This document shows, piece by piece, positions 30,282-39,329 of a DNA stretch of 53,596 nucleotides. The stretch covers positions 1-53,596 of the forward strand of contig DXIW01000033.1 of assembly GCA_019112625.1 (NCBI GenBank), in the 5' to 3' direction. Positions within the stretch are counted from its first letter, which is position 1. Each line of letters starts with the position of its first letter. This DNA is from Candidatus Acutalibacter stercorigallinarum. GTDB lineage: Bacteria; Bacillota; Clostridia; Oscillospirales; Acutalibacteraceae. The notes beneath the pieces were generated by a model, which saw only the letters and a list, made by a program, of their open reading frames with translations, ran no database searches and was not told the DNA's origin. Made by a program: the position numbers and the translations under genes.

Positions 30282-33275
30282 TTACTCGGTGCGCAGGGCC
30301 ACCACGGGGTCTTTTTTGGCGGCGCTGCGGGAGGGGATGATGCCCGAGAACAGGGTGAGCCCCACGCTGATGAGCACCAAAACCACCGCCACCGGAGGCG
30401 GCAGGAAGGCGTTGAGGGAGGCGATGCCCGTCACCTGGTGGAGGATGAGGTTGATGGGGATGCACAGCAGGTAGGTGATGAGCACCCCCAGCAGGCCCGA
30501 GGTAAAGCCGATGATGACGGTCTCGGCGTTGAACATGCTGGACACGTTGCCCTTGGAGGCGCCGATGGCCCGGAGAATGCCGATCTCCTTGGTGCGCTCC
30601 TGGACGGAGATGAGGGTGATGACCCCGATCATAATGGAGGACACGATGAGGGATACCGCCACAAAGGCGATGAGCACATAGGTGATGGCGTTGATGATGG
30701 AGGTCACCGAGGACATCATCAGGCCCACGTAGTCGGTGTAGGTGATCTGCTCCAACTCGTCCCTGTCCTGGTTATACCCGGCGATGGCGTCCTCGATGGC
30801 CTCTTTGTCCTCGAAGGAGGAGGCGTACAGGCTGATGGAGGCCGGGTCGTCCAGGTCCACGCACCCCAGGGCCAGCAGGTTCTCCTCGTAGGTGGAGTCG
30901 GAAAACTCCAGCACCTGGTCGTAGTAGGACGCGCACTGCTCCGTGGTGTAGGACTCCATGGCCAGGTCCAGGGCCGCGGCCAGCTGGGCGTCCGGCTGGC
31001 CCGCCAGCTGCTGCTCCACCTGGGCGGCGTACTGGGCCTTGAACTGCTCCTGCACCGCCTGGGCGAAGAGCTCCTCCAGCTCCTCGTCGCTCATGGCGGC
31101 GGTGTACTCTGTAATCTCCTCCTGGCTCATGCCCGTCTGCTGGACGATGGCCTGGACCATGGTTTCCTCCATGGCCTCCCGGGTCTGGCCCGCGGAGGCC
31201 TGGGCCACGGCGGCGTCCAGCTGCTCCTGGGTGGGCAGGCTCAGGATGCTCCGGTAGGTCTCCGCCTTGCTGGCCTCGTCCAGGCCGGCCACATAGGCCC
31301 GGAATTCCTCCGCCTTGTCCTCCTGGGTCAGGTCCCCGGTGCTCTCCTGGAAGGGCAGCCCGGTGAAGATGTCCACCGCGGGGTCGGCCTGCTGGGCCTG
31401 GACCGCCGGGGAATCCTCCGCCTGCTGGATGACGTACTCCGTGAGCTGGCTGGTGTAGCCGATGGACCCGGTGAGCATGGTGGTGGAGGCGTCCTCCTTG
31501 GGGCGGATGATGCCCGACACCTTTAGGACCGTGCCGTTGTCGTAGAGGTAGCGCAGGCCCGTGTCCGTCTCCCGGAGGTCGGTGTACAGGCCGGTGGCCT
31601 CGTCCAGCACATAGCAGTCAGAGCTGAGCACCGCCCGGTACTCCCGGTCACAGATGTCCTCGTAGGACCACTGCCGCTCCTCCACCTCCACGGCGGTCTT
31701 GTCCACCGCGGCCTGCATAATGGCGTCGATCTCCTCCTGGGGCTTCAGGCCCAGGGCGTACAGGGCCATGTCGTCCACCTCGTTGTCCTCGTCCAGCACC
31801 AGGACGATCTCGTTGTATTCCGTGGGCCAGGAGCCGTACACCACGTCGTACTGGTCCTCCAGCAGGGGGCTCACCAGTTTGCCGTCATCACCGGGGAGCA
31901 TCTCCTGCCACAGGGTCATGGAGCTGCCCATGGAGAAGGCCCCCATGCCATAGCTCTCCTGCAGGTCGCTCATAGCGGCCATGTCCACGGAGAAGTACTC
32001 CAGCAGCAGGTCCTCCATCAGCTTTTCCGAATCGGACTGGAGGATGGCGCCGTCCACGGTCTCGGTGTACACCAGCAGGTCGGTGTCGTAGGTGTACTGC
32101 ACCCCGCTGACTGCCTGGCCCAGGGTGGTGGCCGGGTCCTCCCGCTGCTCCTCCAGATAGGCCTTGAAGGAGCGCAGGTCGTTCTCCGTCTCCCCGGCGG
32201 AGCTCAGGGCGTTCACCAGGTCGTACACCATGGACTTCTGGTACACGGCGCCGTCCCCGTGCTCCCCGGACCGGGCCGCCCCGATGAACTCCTCCATCAG
32301 GGAGCCCAGGTCCAGGGTCTGGGCCTGGAGGGTGAGGGGGTAGGAGGAGAGGGTCTCCTCCTGGAGGGCGTCGATGTAGTCGGTGGTGCCCTGGGACACG
32401 GCGAAGATCAAAGCGATGCCGATGATGCCGATGCTCCCCGCGAAGGCGGTGAGGGCGGTGCGCCCCTTTTTGGTGAACAGGTTCTTCAGGGAGAGGCCGA
32501 AGGAGGTGAACAGGGACATGGAGGGCTTTTTCACCCGCTTGCCCGGCACGGCCTGGGCCCGGTCCGCCTCCCGCTCCCGCTGGGCCTCCTGAGGGGAGAG
32601 GGGCGCGGTGTCCCCGGTGACCCTGCCGTCCAGAATGCGGATGATCCGGGTGGAGTACTCCTCCGCCAGCTGGGCGTTGTGGGTGACCATGATGATGAGC
32701 CGGTCCTGGGAGATCTCCTTTAAGATCTCCATGACCTGGACGCTGGTCTCGCTGTCCAGGGCGCCGGTGGGCTCGTCCGCCAAGATGATGTCCGGGTCGT
32801 TGACCAGGGCCCGGGCGATGGCCACCCGCTGCATCTGGCCGCCGGACATCTGGCTGGGCTTCTTTTTCAGCTGGTTCCCCAGCCCCACCCGCTCCAGGGC
32901 CTCCCTGGCCCGCCGGCGGCGTTCTGCCTTGGGCACCCCGGAGAGGGTGAGGGCCAGCTCCACGTTCTGCAGCACGGTCTGGTGGGGGATGAGGTGGTAG
33001 CTCTGGAACACGAACCCGATGGAGTGGTTCCGGTAGGCGTCCCAGTCCCGGTCCTTAAAGTCCTTGGTGGAGCGGCCGTTGATGACCAGGTCCCCCGAGG
33101 TGTACTGGTCCAGGCCGCCCACGATGTTCAGCAGGGTGGTTTTGCCGCAGCCCGAGGGGCCCAGGATGGACACAAACTCCCGGCTGCGGAATTGGAGGCT
33201 GACGCCCTGCAGGGCCTCTACTTTCCCCTCGTCCCCCGAGGGGTAGTCCTTGTGGATGTCTTTCAGTTCCAGCAT
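30282..33275 (-). CDS. MacB-type ABC transporter, ATPase fused to FtsX permease with a long outer domain
   Basis: This 997-residue protein joins an ATPase (about 1-230: Walker [10 protein letters not shown]-loop [11 protein letters not shown], signature MSGGQMQR, Walker [15 protein letters not shown]-loop MVTHNA) to a membrane part. A first helix follows near 265 ([21 protein letters not shown]), then an extracytoplasmic region of about 500 residues with Gln/Ala/Glu-rich coiled-coil text, then three C-terminal FtsX helices (from [20 protein letters not shown]). Such proteins export or sense peptides and lipoproteins. ATG 33275 after AAAGGT is preferred. The MarR gene lies just upstream in the same operon. 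Confidence 0.9.
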   Translation of the reverse strand: MLELKDIHKDYPSGDEGKVEALQGVSLQFRSREFVSILGPSGCGKTTLLNIVGGLDQYTSGDLVINGRSTKDFKDRDWDAYRNHSIGFVFQSYHLIPHQTVLQNVELALTLSGVPKAERRRRAREALERVGLGNQLKKKPSQMSGGQMQRVAIARALVNDPDIILADEPTGALDSETSVQVMEILKEISQDRLIIMVTHNAQLAEEYSTRIIRILDGRVTGDTAPLSPQEAQREREADRAQAVPGKRVKKPSMSLFTSFGLSLKNLFTKKGRTALTAFAGSIGIIGIALIFAVSQGTTDYIDALQEETLSSYPLTLQAQTLDLGSLMEEFIGAARSGEHGDGAVYQKSMVYDLVNALSSAGETENDLRSFKAYLEEQREDPATTLGQAVSGVQYTYDTDLLVYTETVDGAILQSDSEKLMEDLLLEYFSVDMAAMSDLQESYGMGAFSMGSSMTLWQEMLPGDDGKLVSPLLEDQYDVVYGSWPTEYNEIVLVLDEDNEVDDMALYALGLKPQEEIDAIMQAAVDKTAVEVEERQWSYEDICDREYRAVLSSDCYVLDEATGLYTDLRETDTGLRYLYDNGTVLKVSGIIRPKEDASTTMLTGSIGYTSQLTEYVIQQAEDSPAVQAQQADPAVDIFTGLPFQESTGDLTQEDKAEEFRAYVAGLDEASKAETYRSILSLPTQEQLDAAVAQASAGQTREAMEETMVQAIVQQTGMSQEEITEYTAAMSDEELEELFAQAVQEQFKAQYAAQVEQQLAGQPDAQLAAALDLAMESYTTEQCASYYDQVLEFSDSTYEENLLALGCVDLDDPASISLYASSFEDKEAIEDAIAGYNQDRDELEQITYTDYVGLMMSSVTSIINAITYVLIAFVAVSLIVSSIMIGVITLISVQERTKEIGILRAIGASKGNVSSMFNAETVIIGFTSGLLGVLITYLLCIPINLILHQVTGIASLNAFLPPPVAVVLVLISVGLTLFSGIIPSRSAAKKDPVVALRTE

Positions 33276-33378
33276 AACGTGATGACCTTTCTGTGTGATC
33301 TGGGCAGGCCCCACGGTGTTTTTGAGGCCTGCCGGGCGGTTTTATGGTTTGCTTTTTGCCTGCTCGTATTCCGGGGCG

Positions 33379-33825
33379 CTAGAGGTCCTGCCGCTCCGCC
33401 AGGGCGGCCACGGTGTTTGCCGCCAGCCGCTGCTGGAAGCGGACGCACTGGGCCAGCTCCTCCTGAGAAAACCCCCGGAACAGCCGCTGCCAGAACCGCT
33501 GGTTCAGCCGGTCGATGGCCTGGGCGGCAGGGGCGGCCTGGGGGGTGAGGGACAGGTGGATCTTCCGCCGGTCCTCCCGGTCCTGGCGGCGCTGGAGCAG
33601 CCCCTTCTGGATGAGGCTCTCCACCGCGATGGACACGTTCCCCTTGGCCAGCAGCCGGCATTCCGCGATCTCGGCGGCGGTGTCCTTTGTGGGGTTGTCG
33701 TGGAGGAAGCCCAGGATGGTGGCCTCCAGGGGCGCCAGCCCGCACCGCTGGCACACCGGTTTTTGCATGGCGCCGTACAGGCGGTTGATCCGCCGCAGGA
33801 CCTCCAGCATGTTGATCTGTTCCAT
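33379..33825 (-). CDS. MarR-family transcriptional regulator
   Basis: This 148-residue winged-helix dimer has MLEVLRRINRLYGAM, the recognition region KDTAAEIAECRLLAKGNVSIAVESLIQKGLLQRRQDREDRRKIHLSLT and a C-terminal dimer helix. The DREDRRK wing is classic. ATG 33825 follows AAGGAGG by 7 bases. It should repress its own operon with the ABC protein 103 bases downstream. That gap holds a GGCAGGCC/GGCCTGCC hairpin without T run. TTCTAGAA in the leader (near 33862) is a possible operator. Confidence 0.9.
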   Translation of the reverse strand: MEQINMLEVLRRINRLYGAMQKPVCQRCGLAPLEATILGFLHDNPTKDTAAEIAECRLLAKGNVSIAVESLIQKGLLQRRQDREDRRKIHLSLTPQAAPAAQAIDRLNQRFWQRLFRGFSQEELAQCVRFQQRLAANTVAALAERQDL

Positions 33826-33891
33826 CGTCTGGCCTCCTTGGATAGATACTGCGCAAAACTGTTCTAGAAAAAACCATTCTTCCAGGAGTGT

Positions 33892-33919
33892 ATTATACAC
33901 CGCCCGCCCGTCTTGTCAA
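33892..33919 (-). promoter_or_regulatory. Promoter of the MarR-ABC operon
   Basis: TTGACA (33919-33914), 16 bp, TATAAT (33897-33892). Confidence 0.88.
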
Positions 33920-34027
33920 GACAGCGCCAGCCACTATTTACAGTTTGTTTACGAACGGCGGGCAAAGTAAAAACGCCCCATTTCGGGACGCTGTTCGAGG
34001 TTTTCGGCGTTGGGGCACGAGGGGACG

Positions 34028-34735
34028 TTACGAGTCCATCACCCAGTACATGGGGGAGGGGCACAAGCTCCAGCCCAGGCGGCGGTGGAGGGCGAAAGAG
34101 GCCTCGTTCCCCTCCCAAATTTGGGAGAATGGCACCCAGCCCTGGGCTAACACCCAGTTGGCCTGAAAGGCCATGAGCCCGGCGGCGATGCCTCTGCGGC
34201 GGTAGGGAGGAAGGACCTCCAGCATGCCCACGCTGCCCTCGGCGTGCATGCCGATAAAGCCCGCCAGCTCCCCGTTGAGAAAGGCCCCGTGCATCACCCC
34301 GGCGGCCAGCCGGCGGCGGATATAGTCCGGGTCGGAGAAGGCGTGGTAGTGCTCCACCACCGCGGGGAGGTACTCCTCCCCCAGCCGGCGGATGTCCAGG
34401 CCCGGGGGGAGAGGGAAGGGGTCTCTCCCCAGGTAGGCCGCCTGGGTGCAGGGCTGGCACTTCTCCCGGCCGTAGCGCTGGCGCAGGTACTCGCCGGTGG
34501 CCTGGTCGTGGGTGGCGGCCAGGCGCATGGTCTCAATACCGGCGCACAGGGCCTGTCCGGCTTCCAGGCTGTCTGCCGCCAGCAGGTACAGCTGGCCGGG
34601 GACCTCGTACAGCAGCACCCCGTCCTCCCGGAGGGCCGCGACCTCCGCCTCGCCCCGCTCCAGGGGCTGGAGCATATCCATATAGCGCAAGGGGTCCCGC
34701 TTCAGGTAAGCCTTGGCTTGTTCTGTATCGTTCAT
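34028..34735 (-). CDS. GNAT family N-acetyltransferase, 235 residues
   Basis: The C-terminal half is the acetyltransferase: LPPGLDIRRLGEEYLPAVVEHY, then GELAGFIGMHAEGSVGMLEVLPPYRRRGIAAGLMAFQANW, in which YRRRGIAAGL is the acetyl-CoA pyrophosphate loop, and NEASFALHRRLGWSL. The N-terminal 100 residues form an extra domain with DPLRYMDMLQPLERG. The substrate is unknown. A terminator separates it from the cyclase gene upstream, so it may be expressed alone. Confidence 0.87.
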   Translation of the reverse strand: MNDTEQAKAYLKRDPLRYMDMLQPLERGEAEVAALREDGVLLYEVPGQLYLLAADSLEAGQALCAGIETMRLAATHDQATGEYLRQRYGREKCQPCTQAAYLGRDPFPLPPGLDIRRLGEEYLPAVVEHYHAFSDPDYIRRRLAAGVMHGAFLNGELAGFIGMHAEGSVGMLEVLPPYRRRGIAAGLMAFQANWVLAQGWVPFSQIWEGNEASFALHRRLGWSLCPSPMYWVMDS

Positions 34736-34752
34736 TCCGCTCTTCCTCTCGC

Positions 34753-34780
34753 AAAAGGGGAGGGGCAGCGCCCTCCCCGA
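34753..34780 (-). terminator. Terminator of the membrane protein-mtnN-cyclase operon
   Basis: GGGGAGGG/CCCTCCCC followed by TTTT on the minus strand. Confidence 0.8.
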
Positions 34781-34791
34781 TTCATCCGTTT

Positions 34792-35364
34792 TCAGTCTCT
34801 CAGCAGCAGGGGACGGGCCTGGGCGCCGTCCAGGCCGCCGTACTTCAGGGGCGGGGACACCAGCAGGTACTCCCCTGCCGGGACCTCCTTTAGGGTGCAG
34901 GCCTCCAGCAGGGCGATCTCCGCCCCCAGCAGGATGCGGTGCACCTGGACGCCGGTCTCCTCGCTGCCCACGGTGAAGTGCTCCACCCCCAAAAAGCCCA
35001 GGCCAAGCTCCGCCATTTTTTCCGCGGCCTGGGGCGTCACCTCAATGTCCCCCTTGATGAGCAGCCGGGTGACGCCCCCGGCCAGGGCCGCCTCCACCCA
35101 CTGGGGGGAAAGGGGCCCGGCGGCCTCCGCCACCAGGCAGGGGCCCACACATTTCATGAGGTCCAGCTGGTCGATGGTCCGGCCCCCGGGCACAAAATGG
35201 CTGGGGGCGTCCATGTGGGTGCCGGTGTGGCTGCCCAGGGTCACCTGGGTGAGGGCGCAGGGGCTGTCCGTCCCGATCTGGGCCAGGGGCACGGCCTGGG
35301 GTTCCGGGTCCCCGGGGAACACGGTGGAGGAAAACACTTCCTTGGAAATATCGTAGATCTTCAT
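34792..35364 (-). CDS. Cyclase family protein (kynurenine formamidase-like hydrolase)
   Basis: This 190-residue metal-dependent hydrolase carries the family signature SHTGTHMDAPSHF near residue 48 and an aligned start IYDISKEVFSSTVFPGDPEP. Family members hydrolyse N-formylkynurenine or open other amide/lactone rings. Here the natural substrate is unknown, and no tryptophan pathway gene is nearby. It follows the mtnN gene by 10 bases in the same operon. Confidence 0.85.
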   Translation of the reverse strand: MKIYDISKEVFSSTVFPGDPEPQAVPLAQIGTDSPCALTQVTLGSHTGTHMDAPSHFVPGGRTIDQLDLMKCVGPCLVAEAAGPLSPQWVEAALAGGVTRLLIKGDIEVTPQAAEKMAELGLGFLGVEHFTVGSEETGVQVHRILLGAEIALLEACTLKEVPAGEYLLVSPPLKYGGLDGAQARPLLLRD

Positions 35365-35374
35365 ACACGCCACC

Positions 35375-36085
35375 TCACAGCTGAGCGATGACAGTTTTCA
35401 AAAACTCCTGGGCCTTCCGGGCGGAGTCATTGGCGAAGGTGACAAAGTCCACGGTCTCGCTGTCGTGGGCGTTGTCGGAGATGGTCCGCAGCACGGCGCA
35501 GGGCACCTGGTTCACCAGGCAGGCGTGGGCGATGGCCCCCCCTTCCATCTCGCAGGCCATAGCCCCAAACTCCTTTTGCAGCCAGTCGCCCAGCTGGGGA
35601 TCCGCTACGAACTTGTCTCCCGTAGCCACCACACCCAAGTGGACCCGGCCATACAATCTCTGGGCCTCTTTGGCCAGCAGCTGTGTCAAATCCCGGTCGC
35701 AGGGCAGCTGGATCACCAATCCCTCAACGCCGGGCAGGGACATCTGTCCCACGGGGCAGTTGTCCAGGGCGGAGGTATCGAAGTCGTACTCCACGCAGGC
35801 GGTGGCAAGAACCACGTCCCCAATATGGACGTTTTCCCCAATGCCTCCCGCCACGCCAAGATTCAGCACCAGTTTGGGGCTGAACAGGTCGATCATGGCC
35901 TGGGCGCACAGGGCGGCGTTCACCTTTCCGGGGGAACACTGGGACACCACCACCGGCACCCCAGACAAGGTTCCCGTGGTGAATTCCATGCCGCCCCGGG
36001 TATGGGCCTGTTTCTCTTCCATGGCGGAGAGAATGGCGTCCACCTCCACCTTCATAGCGCCGATCATTCCAACCATCTGTTCCAC
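35375..36085 (-). CDS. mtnN: 5'-methylthioadenosine/S-adenosylhomocysteine nucleosidase
   Basis: This 236-residue cytoplasmic enzyme splits MTA and SAH (and 5'-deoxyadenosine from radical-SAM enzymes such as PflA) into adenine and the thio-sugar. Active-site marks: GMIGAMKVEVDAI (Glu), VLNLGVAGGIGENVHIGDVV, MACEMEGGAIAH (Met-Glu ribose site) and RTISDNAHD (Asp, general acid). GTG 36085 stands eight bases after AAGGAGG. Confidence 0.92.
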   Translation of the reverse strand: MEQMVGMIGAMKVEVDAILSAMEEKQAHTRGGMEFTTGTLSGVPVVVSQCSPGKVNAALCAQAMIDLFSPKLVLNLGVAGGIGENVHIGDVVLATACVEYDFDTSALDNCPVGQMSLPGVEGLVIQLPCDRDLTQLLAKEAQRLYGRVHLGVVATGDKFVADPQLGDWLQKEFGAMACEMEGGAIAHACLVNQVPCAVLRTISDNAHDSETVDFVTFANDSARKAQEFLKTVIAQL

Positions 36086-36099
36086 CGCGCAGTCCTCCT

Positions 36100-37410
36100 T
36101 TACAGCTTTTTGCCGGTCTTTTCCGCGATGAATTTCAAAAAGCTCTCCCAATCCCCCAGGGTAAAGCCGTACTGGTCCACCAGGTAGGCGTTTTCCGGGC
36201 CGTAGTACAGGTAGAGGTAGTGGCTGTGCCGCCGGACGGCCGTGATCTGGAAGTAGGGGAACACGCTGGCCGACTGGATGCCCGACACCCGGAAGGCCTC
36301 GTCGTAGAAAGCCAGGCGGGCTACGTCGGACACGCCCCGGCCGAACACCTTGCGCTGGACCTTCTCGGTGGCCTGGCCCGCGGTGCCGATCTTATAGCCG
36401 TAGTAAATGGTGATACCCAGGGCCAGGAGCTTCAGCCACCACTCGGTGTCCAGCAGGAAGGCCATGCCCAGCATGAACAGGCATAGCACCGAGCCCACCA
36501 GGAGGGCGGGCAGGTTTTTGACGTAGGCCTGGTAGATGCTGAAGGTGTGGATGGCCTCCTTGGTGCACTCGGTGGAGTTGGCGAAGCGGATGGAGCCCTC
36601 GATGGTCTCCCCGTCCCCGTGCTCCTTGTGGAACTGGGACAGCCGTTCGGCCAGCTGGGCCTTGCGGCGCTTGTCCCGCTTGTTGCGCAGGGGGAAGTAC
36701 ACCGTGGGCACCAGGATGGCTGCCGCCAGCAGCACCAGCAGGGACACGGTTACGGCGATGTCCTTGGTGGTGAGGGTGGCCTCGGGCTTCTCCAGCACCT
36801 GGGGCACGGTGAAGCTGGCCGCCATATCCGCCAGCAGGTCCTCCTGCTCCTGGGAGATGGGCTCCCCCTGGCGGAACACGTCGAAGTTGACGGCATAGCC
36901 GTTGATGATGGTGCCGTACACCAGCTCGTAGGCGATGGTCTCGCCGGTGTCCACCTGGTAGGACACCCGGTAGAACCACAGGTCCCCGCCCGGCTGAGAC
37001 AGAGAGCCCTCCACCTCTACGGTGCCGGTCTCGTCCTGGGTCAGGTAGTCCAGCACATCCTGGCGGCCCTCCTCGTCCAGGGCGGAGAGGTTATATACCG
37101 AGCTGCTGTAGTCCGATTCCTTCTTCATCACCAGAATGCTGGTGTCCCCGTCCTCGGAGAGGAAATTTACCACCGTGCCCATATCCTGGTATTCCTCCAG
37201 CTTGGACTCCGGGTCGGCCACCCCTGCCAGGGCCCAGCCGGGGTCGTCCAGGGGGGTGTCCAGGGTAAATTCCCGCATGTTCTCCGGCGCCTGGAAGCTG
37301 AAGTCCTCGGTGGACCAGGTCTCCGCCAGGGCGCTGATGGGCGCCAGGGCCAGCAGCAGGGCCGCGGCCAGAGCCGCCGTTCTCTTTTTCCAATCCATTT
37401 TCCGATCCAA
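36100..37410 (-). CDS. Membrane protein with outer domain and YcxB-like C-terminus
   Basis: A protein of about 436 residues. A signal peptide (MDWKKRTAALAAALLLALA...SALA, from residue 5) leads an outer domain of about 200 residues (ETWSTEDFSFQAPENMREFTLD...). A helix (AVTVSLLVLLAAAILVPTVYF) and a second pair (LLVGSVLCLFMLGMAFLL, WLKLLALGITIYYGYKI) follow. The last 60 residues (YDEAFRVSGIQSASVFPYFQITAVRRHSHYLYLYYGPENAYLV) match the YcxB-like domain of unknown role. TTG 37410 lies 9 bases from AAAGGA; ATG 37398 is the alternative. It is first in an operon with mtnN. Confidence 0.78.
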   Translation of the reverse strand: MDRKMDWKKRTAALAAALLLALAPISALAETWSTEDFSFQAPENMREFTLDTPLDDPGWALAGVADPESKLEEYQDMGTVVNFLSEDGDTSILVMKKESDYSSSVYNLSALDEEGRQDVLDYLTQDETGTVEVEGSLSQPGGDLWFYRVSYQVDTGETIAYELVYGTIINGYAVNFDVFRQGEPISQEQEDLLADMAASFTVPQVLEKPEATLTTKDIAVTVSLLVLLAAAILVPTVYFPLRNKRDKRRKAQLAERLSQFHKEHGDGETIEGSIRFANSTECTKEAIHTFSIYQAYVKNLPALLVGSVLCLFMLGMAFLLDTEWWLKLLALGITIYYGYKIGTAGQATEKVQRKVFGRGVSDVARLAFYDEAFRVSGIQSASVFPYFQITAVRRHSHYLYLYYGPENAYLVDQYGFTLGDWESFLKFIAEKTGKKL

Positions 37411-37464
37411 TGGTATCATCCTTTTTGTCGATTTTCCCCCTCCGGCGGGGGTACATGCCAAATC

Positions 37465-37493
37465 ATTATAGCATATTCTCCCGGCCCGCAACA
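37465..37493 (-). promoter_or_regulatory. Promoter of the YcxB-like/mtnN/cyclase operon
   Basis: A perfect TATAAT (37470-37465) preceded by TGC (extended -10). The -35, TGTTGC at 17 bp, is poor. Confidence 0.55.
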
Positions 37494-37566
37494 GGGAAAG
37501 ATATGAACAAAATATTAAAGTTTGGGCTGCCCCAATCTGCCGGGGAAAGCGGGATGGGGCACACGC

Positions 37567-37651
37567 CCCCGCCCCGCCGCCGCGGCACCCCGTGCCGCGG
37601 CGGCCTCCCCTTTCGGGGAGGCGGTCCCGCTTCGCGGGGCCCGGGGCGGGG
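37567..37651 (+). repeat. Cloverleaf-shaped GC-rich element, copy 3
   Basis: Closing stem CCCCGCCCCG/CGGGGCGGGG (37567-37576 with 37642-37651, perfect) encloses three hairpins: 37577-37588/37592-37603 (12 bp, loop CCC), 37604-37610/37615-37621 (CCTCCCC/GGGGAGG) and 37626-37630/37634-37638. A further hairpin GCAGGGGGC/GCCCCCTGC follows. It shares a 16-base segment (GTGCCGCGGCGGCCTC) with copy 1, but the stems elsewhere differ. Confidence 0.75.
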
Positions 37652-37738
37652 CCTGCTCTGGGGCGCCACGCAGGGGGCTTCCCGTCCCACCAGGCCCCCT
37701 GCCTGTGTGAAGATCTCCCCAACTTTTTGCCGAAACGA

Positions 37739-37767
37739 TTGACGAGAGGGCGGGAATAGCGTAAAAT
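37739..37767 (+). promoter_or_regulatory. Promoter of the SDR gene
   Basis: TTGACG (37739-37744), 17 bp, TAAAAT (37762-37767). Confidence 0.75.
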
Positions 37768-37805
37768 CATACCAAAAGGAATTTAGGGAAAGGAAGGTGG
37801 GCACA

Positions 37806-38567
37806 TTGGTGACCGCCGTGATCACCGGGGCCTCCAGCGGCCTTGGGAAAGAGTATATCAACGCCATCATCGCCCAGTACCCCAGCGTAGACGTGTTCTG
37901 GCTGGTGGCCCGGCGCAAGGAGCTGTTGAAGGAGATCGCCGGGGAGCACCCGGACAAGACCATCGCCGCCATCTCCCTGGACCTCTCGAAAGAGGAGAGC
38001 CTGGAGATGTTCGAGCAGCTGCTGAAGGAGAACGAGCCGGAGATCAAGGTGCTGGTGAACAACGCCGGCTACGGCAAGGCCTGCGATTTCTTCTCCTCCA
38101 GCCGCCCCGCCCAGACCGGCATGGTGGACCTGAACTGCCGGGCCCTCACCGCCATTACCCGGCTGTGCCTGCCCTATATGCTGGACGACAGCCTGGTGCT
38201 GAACGTGGCCTCCATCGCCGCCTTTGCCCCCACCCCCCGCATGACGGTGTACAGCGCCACCAAGGCCTATGTGCTGGCCTTTTCCAAGGCCCTCCACGAG
38301 GAGCTGCGGCCCCGGGGCATCAAGGTGTGCGCCGTGTGCCCCGGCCCCATGGACACGGAATTCTGGGACGTGGCCGGCGTGGGGGAGGGCAAGAGCCGCC
38401 TCATCGACAAGCTGCCCAAGGTGAGCCCCACGGCGGTGGCCACAGGTTCCCTGCGGGCCGCCAAGCGGGGCAAGCGCTCCTACACCAACAGCCTGTTCTA
38501 CAAATTCTACCGGGTGCTGGCCAAGATTTTGCCCCACGGCCTACTCATGGAATTTACCGAGATCTAA
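37806..38567 (+). CDS. Short-chain dehydrogenase/reductase
   Basis: This 253-residue NAD(P)-dependent oxidoreductase of the classical SDR type has dinucleotide loop TGASSGLG at residues 7-14, VNNAGYG near 84, and the catalytic Ser in NVASIAAFAP with Tyr-x3-Lys in YSATK near 155-159. ARRKELL after the second strand suggests NADPH. I take TTG 37806, eight bases after AGGAAGG; GTG 37797 abuts that site. The substrate is unknown. It stands alone between its own promoter and a bidirectional terminator. Confidence 0.9.
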   Translation: MVTAVITGASSGLGKEYINAIIAQYPSVDVFWLVARRKELLKEIAGEHPDKTIAAISLDLSKEESLEMFEQLLKENEPEIKVLVNNAGYGKACDFFSSSRPAQTGMVDLNCRALTAITRLCLPYMLDDSLVLNVASIAAFAPTPRMTVYSATKAYVLAFSKALHEELRPRGIKVCAVCPGPMDTEFWDVAGVGEGKSRLIDKLPKVSPTAVATGSLRAAKRGKRSYTNSLFYKFYRVLAKILPHGLLMEFTEI

Positions 38568-38584
38568 AAAGTACCGAACAAAAC

Positions 38585-38620
38585 AGAGAGCCTGCCAAAC
38601 GGCAGGCTCTCTCATTTTTT
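38585..38620. terminator. Bidirectional terminator between SDR and pflA
   Basis: AGAGAGCCTGCC/GGCAGGCTCTCT with a 4-base loop and T6 on the plus strand. The converging pflA gene ends 8 bases beyond it. Confidence 0.88.
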
Positions 38621-38627
38621 ATATAGG

Positions 38628-39329
38628 TTACCCCAGGGCGGCGATAAGGCGGTCCAGCTTCTCCCGGTCCATGGGCGGGGTGTCCGCCAGGGGGAAGGGG
38701 ACGCCCAGCTGCTGGTACTTCTCCAGGCACAGGTTGTGGAAGGGCAGCCACTCGATCTTCTCCAGGGTGGGCTGGCGCTGGGCCCAGGATTTTACCGCGG
38801 CCATGTCCTCCAGGGTGTCGTTGAGGCCCGGCGCCACCACGTGCCGCACCCACAGGGGCACCTGCTTTTCCGCCACCAGGGCGGCGAAGGCCTCGGTCTG
38901 CCCCAGGCTCCCCCGGCAGTACTGGCGGTAGCCCTCCTCCGTGGGGAATTTCAGGTCCAGGAGCACCAGGTCGGTGACTTCCAGCAGGGCGGGGGCTTTT
39001 CCCAGGTCCCCGGCGCCGGAGGTGTCCAGCGCGGTGTGGACGCCCTCCCGCTTCAGGCGGGCAAACAGCTGGGTTACGAACTCCGCCTGGAGCAAAGGCT
39101 CCCCGCCGGAGACGGTGACGCCCCCCTCCGCCCCGAAATAGGGCCGGCACCGGAGAATTTTCTCCACCAGCTCCTCCGTGTCCATGACAGCGCCCCCGGC
39201 AGGGTCCCAGGTGTCGGGGTTGTGACAGTAGACGCACCGCAGGGGGCAGCCCTGCAAAAACACCACGTACCGCAGCCCGGGGCCGTCCACCGTGCCCAGG
39301 GACTGGAGGGAGTGTACCCAGCCCTCCAT
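38628..39329 (-). CDS. pflA: Pyruvate formate-lyase activating enzyme
   Basis: This 233-residue radical-SAM enzyme places the glycyl radical on PflB. The 4Fe-4S site is CPLRCVYC near residue 27 (C-x3-C-x2-C), followed by HNPDTW, and the SAM-binding GGEPLLQ is near 77. ATG 39329 shares its A with the TGA stop of pflB, giving coupled translation in a pflB-pflA operon. Confidence 0.95.
   Translation of the reverse strand: MEGWVHSLQSLGTVDGPGLRYVVFLQGCPLRCVYCHNPDTWDPAGGAVMDTEELVEKILRCRPYFGAEGGVTVSGGEPLLQAEFVTQLFARLKREGVHTALDTSGAGDLGKAPALLEVTDLVLLDLKFPTEEGYRQYCRGSLGQTEAFAALVAEKQVPLWVRHVVAPGLNDTLEDMAAVKSWAQRQPTLEKIEWLPFHNLCLEKYQQLGVPFPLADTPPMDREKLDRLIAALG

Noticed and set aside
29777-30340. 187-codon + strand frame through the tandem repeat
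   Set aside because: Repeat units are read in different frames because their lengths are not multiples of three; no ribosome site.
28620-31526. 968-codon open frame on the + strand
   Set aside because: It is the shadow of the MacB-type ABC protein, the deacetylase, the Cys-rich gene and the tandem repeat. The composition is Gly/His/Val-rich antisense text, and it spans three real genes and terminators.
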